Positions 60,416 to 64,000 of a stretch of 64,000 bases of DNA are shown one piece after another. Each line of letters starts with the position of its first letter. The first letter of the stretch is position 1. The notes under the pieces are model-generated. The model was not told the DNA's origin. It made no database searches and worked only from the letters and a program-made list of their open reading frames with translations. Position numbers and translations under genes: made by a program. The stretch lies in NCBI GenBank assembly GCA_003693505.1, contig QUZD01000016.1, positions 62,001 to 126,000 of the forward strand, given 5' to 3'. Origin of the DNA: Pseudonectria foliicola (lineage: Eukaryota > Ascomycota > Sordariomycetes > Hypocreales > Nectriaceae).

Positions 60416-61195
60416 ATGGCTCGCATCCTCATTACGGGTTCGACAGATGGTTTTGGCCTTGAAGCTGCTCGTCAACTCGTTCAGCGCAATCACACCGTCT
60501 ATCTTCATGCACGAAGTCAACAACGTGCAGATGATGTCAAGGCAAAATGTCCGGGCGCCGCAGGCGTGCTGGTGGCCGATTTGACGAGCGTGGCAGAGAC
60601 ACGCAAATTGGCCGAGGAAGCTAATGCCATTGGCTCGTTTGACGCCGTCATTCTAAACGCCGGAATGCTTTACGGTCCCATCCGCAAGACGGCAGAGACT
60701 GGCATTCCAGCAATGGTCTTTGTCAACGTCGTCGCACCCTATATGCTTGCTTGTCTGCTCAACAAACCCAAGCGTCTTATTTTTATTGCCTCTATTCTCC
60801 ACCATGAGGCTAAGACGGATCTGAAAGATATTTTCTGGCTTGAACGCGATGAAAAGGAATTCCAGGATTTCCAAGCCTACTGCGATTCCAAATTTCATGT
60901 TATGCTTCTTGCCAATGCGGTAGCAAGGCGGTTCAAGGAAACCTCCGTTACTTCTGTGCACCCTGGATATGTGGCTACCAAGCTTGCTGGACCCAACGCC
61001 ACAGATAAGATGGAGGATGGCATCGAGACATACGTCATGCTGGCAGAAGGGGATTATGATCAAAGTCTTACCGGCGTCTATTTCGAACCCAAGAAGAAGA
61101 TCGGCGAGCCTCTTACGAAGACAAAGAACGAGGACTTGCAGGAAGCGGTTGTCAAAGCTTGCGAGGACGTGACCGGCCTGAAGTTAGCTGCTTAG
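60416..61195 (+). CDS. Short-chain dehydrogenase/reductase
   Basis: Classical NAD(P)-dependent SDR, 259 aa in one exon. The cofactor motif is 'ITGSTDGFGLEAA' (TGxxxGxG), followed by 'VADLTS', 'VILNAGML' (NAG motif), catalytic Ser about 126 ('FIASI'), Tyr155 and Lys159 in 'AYCDSKFH', and 'HPGYVATKL' after it. All catalytic residues are present. Within the cluster it may reduce a ketone or oxidise an alcohol of the NRPS product; the chrysogine clusters also contain a dehydrogenase gene. It is tail-to-tail with the flavoprotein oxidase gene. Confidence 0.92.
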   Translation: MARILITGSTDGFGLEAARQLVQRNHTVYLHARSQQRADDVKAKCPGAAGVLVADLTSVAETRKLAEEANAIGSFDAVILNAGMLYGPIRKTAETGIPAMVFVNVVAPYMLACLLNKPKRLIFIASILHHEAKTDLKDIFWLERDEKEFQDFQAYCDSKFHVMLLANAVARRFKETSVTSVHPGYVATKLAGPNATDKMEDGIETYVMLAEGDYDQSLTGVYFEPKKKIGEPLTKTKNEDLQEAVVKACEDVTGLKLAA

Positions 61196-61563
61196 ATTAA
61201 GCATAATAACGCTGATCTTCAGAATACGCATCTCTCGTAGCCACTTATCTGTGATTAAGTTGTCAATCATGAGATGCATGGCTTTGTTATCCAACATACC
61301 AGTTCATTCTAGATGACCAAAGTCCCAATCGTAATGAAGGTACAAGTAGATTGAGTGGCTCCTGGCGATAAGATTTGGGTTGTTTTTGTTTCGAACTATT
61401 AGGTAGCAACAATAATTATGACATCTACGATTGAACATTTGCAACACTCTACGACTTCTTCTAGTGACAATATATGTTCAGTCTAGGTACCCCCGCCTTT
61501 TATCCTATAGTATGACGACTGATTAAGAGAGAAAACCAAGCTAACTCTGTTGCCCAAACCCTC
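61196..61563. other. Intergenic between convergent SDR and oxidase genes
   Basis: Likely 3' UTRs only. Confidence 0.5.
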
Positions 61564-63313
61564 CTAAACGATGGGTGCGTAGAAGCTGAACATTCCTTCG
61601 GGATCATACTTCTTCTTCAACCTCTGCAACCGACTCTGTCTCCAACTCTCACTGCCATACCACTGCTTGGGGCCTTCATCGCCATAAGCATAGTTGACAT
61701 ACGCAGGAACATGCTTGCGCCCAGACCCTTCGTGCAGGATCTGCCGCAGCTGTTGACCCAGCTTAGCTGCCTTTTTGTCAAGCGCGGCGTCACCAGGTCT
61801 ATAAGTGATTAAGGGGGCGATGAGGATGTTTTGATCGCGATAGGCATATGCAGAACTCTTGGCGTCGATAGCCTGAACGCCTTGCATGGAGTATGCATCG
61901 AACGTAAACAAGGAATTATTGAAGACTGAAGAGCCGCGAATGTTTTCGGCGAAGAGCTCAAATGCCTTCTTCTGGGCGGTCGCGTTGTATGTCTCAAGGT
62001 AAATGGGGAATCGCGGGTTCATGGCGCCGTTCTTCTGACAAGGCCCAGAGGTGGTCGTAATGCCAGCCCATTTGGCGAGGTCGGTGTAGCTGCCTGTTTT
62101 GGATTCGACAGATATGGGGTCAAGTGAGCGGAAAGGAGCAGTGTAGGCTGAGTCGACGGTCTTGACGCCTTCTTGGATAATCAACATTTGAATAATAGGC
62201 TAAAAGGAAGCCCCCAGACATTAGCACAGGAAGCATACTAGGAGAGGGAGGAGGGGAAGACTCACGTTGCTCGCATCCGCGTCGGGATTGTTCAGCCAGT
62301 AGGACCAGTTGATAAGATCGGTGGGCTGGCTGCCATTCTTGAGCAGATACTTGTTTGCAGCATCGTAGACCTCCTCAATCTTGTCGCCCTTGAAGGTGAT
62401 TGTCTCAATGGCCCAATCCCTATGGGTAATGTCAACCGTCTTAGAGGTGACAGAGGTGACGATACCAAAGTTGTGGCCGGCACCCTTGACAGCCCACCAG
62501 AGTTCGGAGCTGGAGTCGAGGGTTACAAGAGTGCCGTTGGCAAGCACAACGTTCATCGATAAGAACTGATCAGCAATGAGTCCGTGGCGACCCTGGAGCC
62601 AGCCGTGACCCCCACCCAGAGCGGGGCCGACGTAGCCGACACATTCGCAGGCACCAGTGACTAGTTGGATTAGATTATCAGCCTGGTCTCTATTTTATCG
62701 GATACTCCTTCGTCAGGTTATTCAAGAACTTACCTGTCTGCTTTCCAGCTTCCCAAAGCGTGTCCGTGACCAGCTTAGACTTTGTTCCACCAGCAATAGT
62801 AACGGACTTGCCATCCTTGGCCACGTTGACACCACTGAGCTGTTCCAAGTGAATCTTGATACCACTGGTCATTCTTCCAAGGGTGTTGATTCCTCCGTGA
62901 GCGCTATTGTAGGCCAGGAAAGGCAGCTTTTTCTTAACGGCAAACTTTACCTATGAGGAATTAGCCATAAATTGCAGTATCCCATGAGTATTAGTGTAAG
63001 GCTGCTTCTCATGATTGACGATTTTGTGGGTTAACGGTTGGTTGTGGGAAAAGCATACCGTCTCGACAACATCGTTTTCTGTGCTAGGAACAACAACAAT
63101 GTTGACTGTGGGTTTGGCCAAGTTGGACCACCTGGCAGAAGCCTTCTCAAACTCATTCGACCCAGGATAGTATACTTTAGCAGTTCTTGAAAGCTTCTTA
63201 CTGAGGGCCTGATAGTCGGCATCTCGAGTCCAATGGTTTGGGGTGAGAGGTGTGATTTGACATGCCGAAGATGCAGCCCACAGGGCTATAGCGGTGAGGA
63301 GCTGTAAGTACAT
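61564..63313 (-). CDS. Secreted berberine-bridge-type FAD-dependent oxidase
   Basis: BBE-like flavoprotein oxidase using O2. Exons 63313-63059, 62950-62734, 62660-62266 and 62199-61564 give 500 aa. A signal peptide starts it ('MYLQLLTAIALWAASSA'). The FAD domain shows 'IVVVPSTENDVVETV', 'YNSAHGGINTLG' (His about 103, candidate for the 8-alpha-N1-histidyl bond) and 'TGACECVGYVGPALGGGHG' (Cys about 162/164, candidate for the 6-S-cysteinyl bond), so bicovalent FAD is plausible. 'LWWAVKGAGHNFGIVTS' and a BBE tail ('YVNYAYGDEGPKQWYG', 'KKKYDPEGMFSF') close it. Enzymes of this kind often do late oxidations or ring closures in fungal pathways. It forms the right-most recognisable gene of the cluster. 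Confidence 0.9.
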
Positions 63314-64000
63314 TCTGAATAGGAGAAAATATAATGATAACGGTGAGTATTCAGGACAATCAAGAAGCAGCGGCTGGGGGGCGTATTTGATTTAAGCTTC
63401 CAGACATACATCCTGGATATTTTCACTACAAGTTCCATATACTACTACTACTACTAGTGACCGGGGTTAGGAAATTGAAGATAACTCTATTCGGGCAAAC
63501 ATCTTACCTTCTAGCAACACAGGGGCACAGGTGGTGCAGTCGATGGATATCAGACATCTCCTATCATGGCGTGAGTACCGTTGGATGAAACTTGAGAAGC
63601 GACCCCTAATGGAGTGCCACTCAAATCTATGTCTTTCTTCGTATCCTGCCCTTCCGTCTATAACAATTCTCCACAGCAACTTACGGAGACTGTTCCAGTC
63701 CCTATTGGGAACCTTGATCATTCACGTATTAGGTTCGACTCGGCCCGAGCCGAGGGCCAGTCGCATTGGGATCTCGCCGGGCAGATTGAGCTGATACTAA
63801 CTACTTGGCTTTAGCTCCATCACGATACATGAGAGATGCAGGAGCAGCAGCGTAAAAGGTGACCCCCACGGAAACTTCTCAGTACGTGCATGAGATCTGC
63901 AGTATACTACGGCATGTAGGTATCCTGGGGTTGGAGCGGATGAACCCGCACAGTACGAAGTGCTGAATATCATGCTATGTACTTTGATCCGCAAGTCTTT
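63314..64000. other. Right-end flank; no gene recognised
   Basis: Promoter side of the oxidase. Contains an (ACT)n tract at 63441-63456. Overlapping frames at 63467-63814 look like chance. Confidence 0.45.
63441..63456. repeat. (ACT)n microsatellite
   Basis: Five ACT units and a partial one, in non-coding DNA about 130 bp upstream of the oxidase start. Confidence 0.85.

Noticed and set aside
46928..63313. Calling the right half outright as the chrysogine cluster
   Set aside because: Architecture and the amidotransferase fit, but both A domains keep Asp235 and several extra genes are present; substrate evidence is missing.
1..64000. CRISPR arrays, intact transposons, telomeric repeats
   Set aside because: None seen; only short microsatellites (AT, CTG, ACT) were found, and the organism is a fungus.

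Overview
The window looks like nuclear DNA of a filamentous ascomycete, probably a Sordariomycete and perhaps Hypocreales. The genes carry short introns (about 49-90 bp) with GT..AG borders, coding density is low, intergenic DNA is AT-leaning, and the families are typical of these fungi: Pth11-like membrane receptors, a fasciclin-domain protein, a TDT/SSU1-type anion transporter, a two-module NRPS and berberine-bridge-type oxidases. No rRNA, CRISPR array or intact mobile element was seen, and no convincing tRNA. All gene models come from reading splice sites by eye.

Layout. 0.6-9.3 kb holds a sugar-porter MFS transporter, an HPP-family membrane protein, a two-domain fasciclin protein and an aldehyde dehydrogenase. 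11.3-29.5 kb is gene-poor. It carries a Pth11-like receptor followed by a convergent small secreted-protein gene (11.3-14.9 kb), and the same pair again at 25.9-29.5 kb, with a TDT transporter and a nitrilase between. A lactonase-like beta-propeller gene with a reading-phase problem lies at 30.5-31.8 kb.

From 33 to 63.3 kb there is a dense set of biosynthetic genes that I read as one secondary-metabolite cluster, or two abutting ones. In order they are: a TTL/ATP-grasp ligase (-), a PaaK-like adenylate-forming enzyme (-), an MFS exporter (-), a SAM methyltransferase (+), a branched-chain-type aminotransferase (-), a free-standing class I glutamine amidotransferase (+), a two-module NRPS A-T-C-A-T-C (-), a complete asparagine-synthetase-type amidotransferase (+), an AsaB/CmcJ-like putative oxygenase (-), an SDR (+) and a berberine-bridge-like flavoprotein oxidase (-). 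No pathway transcription factor was seen.

How they may work together (inference). The NRPS would condense two amino acids or aryl acids. The divergently transcribed asparagine-synthetase homologue would turn a carboxylate of the released dipeptide into an amide, as proposed for chrysogine (ChyA plus an amidotransferase). The SDR, flavoprotein and AsaB-like protein would oxidise or desaturate it. The aminotransferase may supply a non-proteinogenic amino acid, and the methyltransferase, PaaK-like ligase and ATP-grasp ligase would decorate or extend the product. Neither adenylation domain has the Asp-to-Gly change I associate with fungal anthranilate activation, so the product is probably not plain chrysogine. 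The combination of four different carboxylate-activating enzymes and two glutamine-amidotransferase modules is the most unusual thing in the window.
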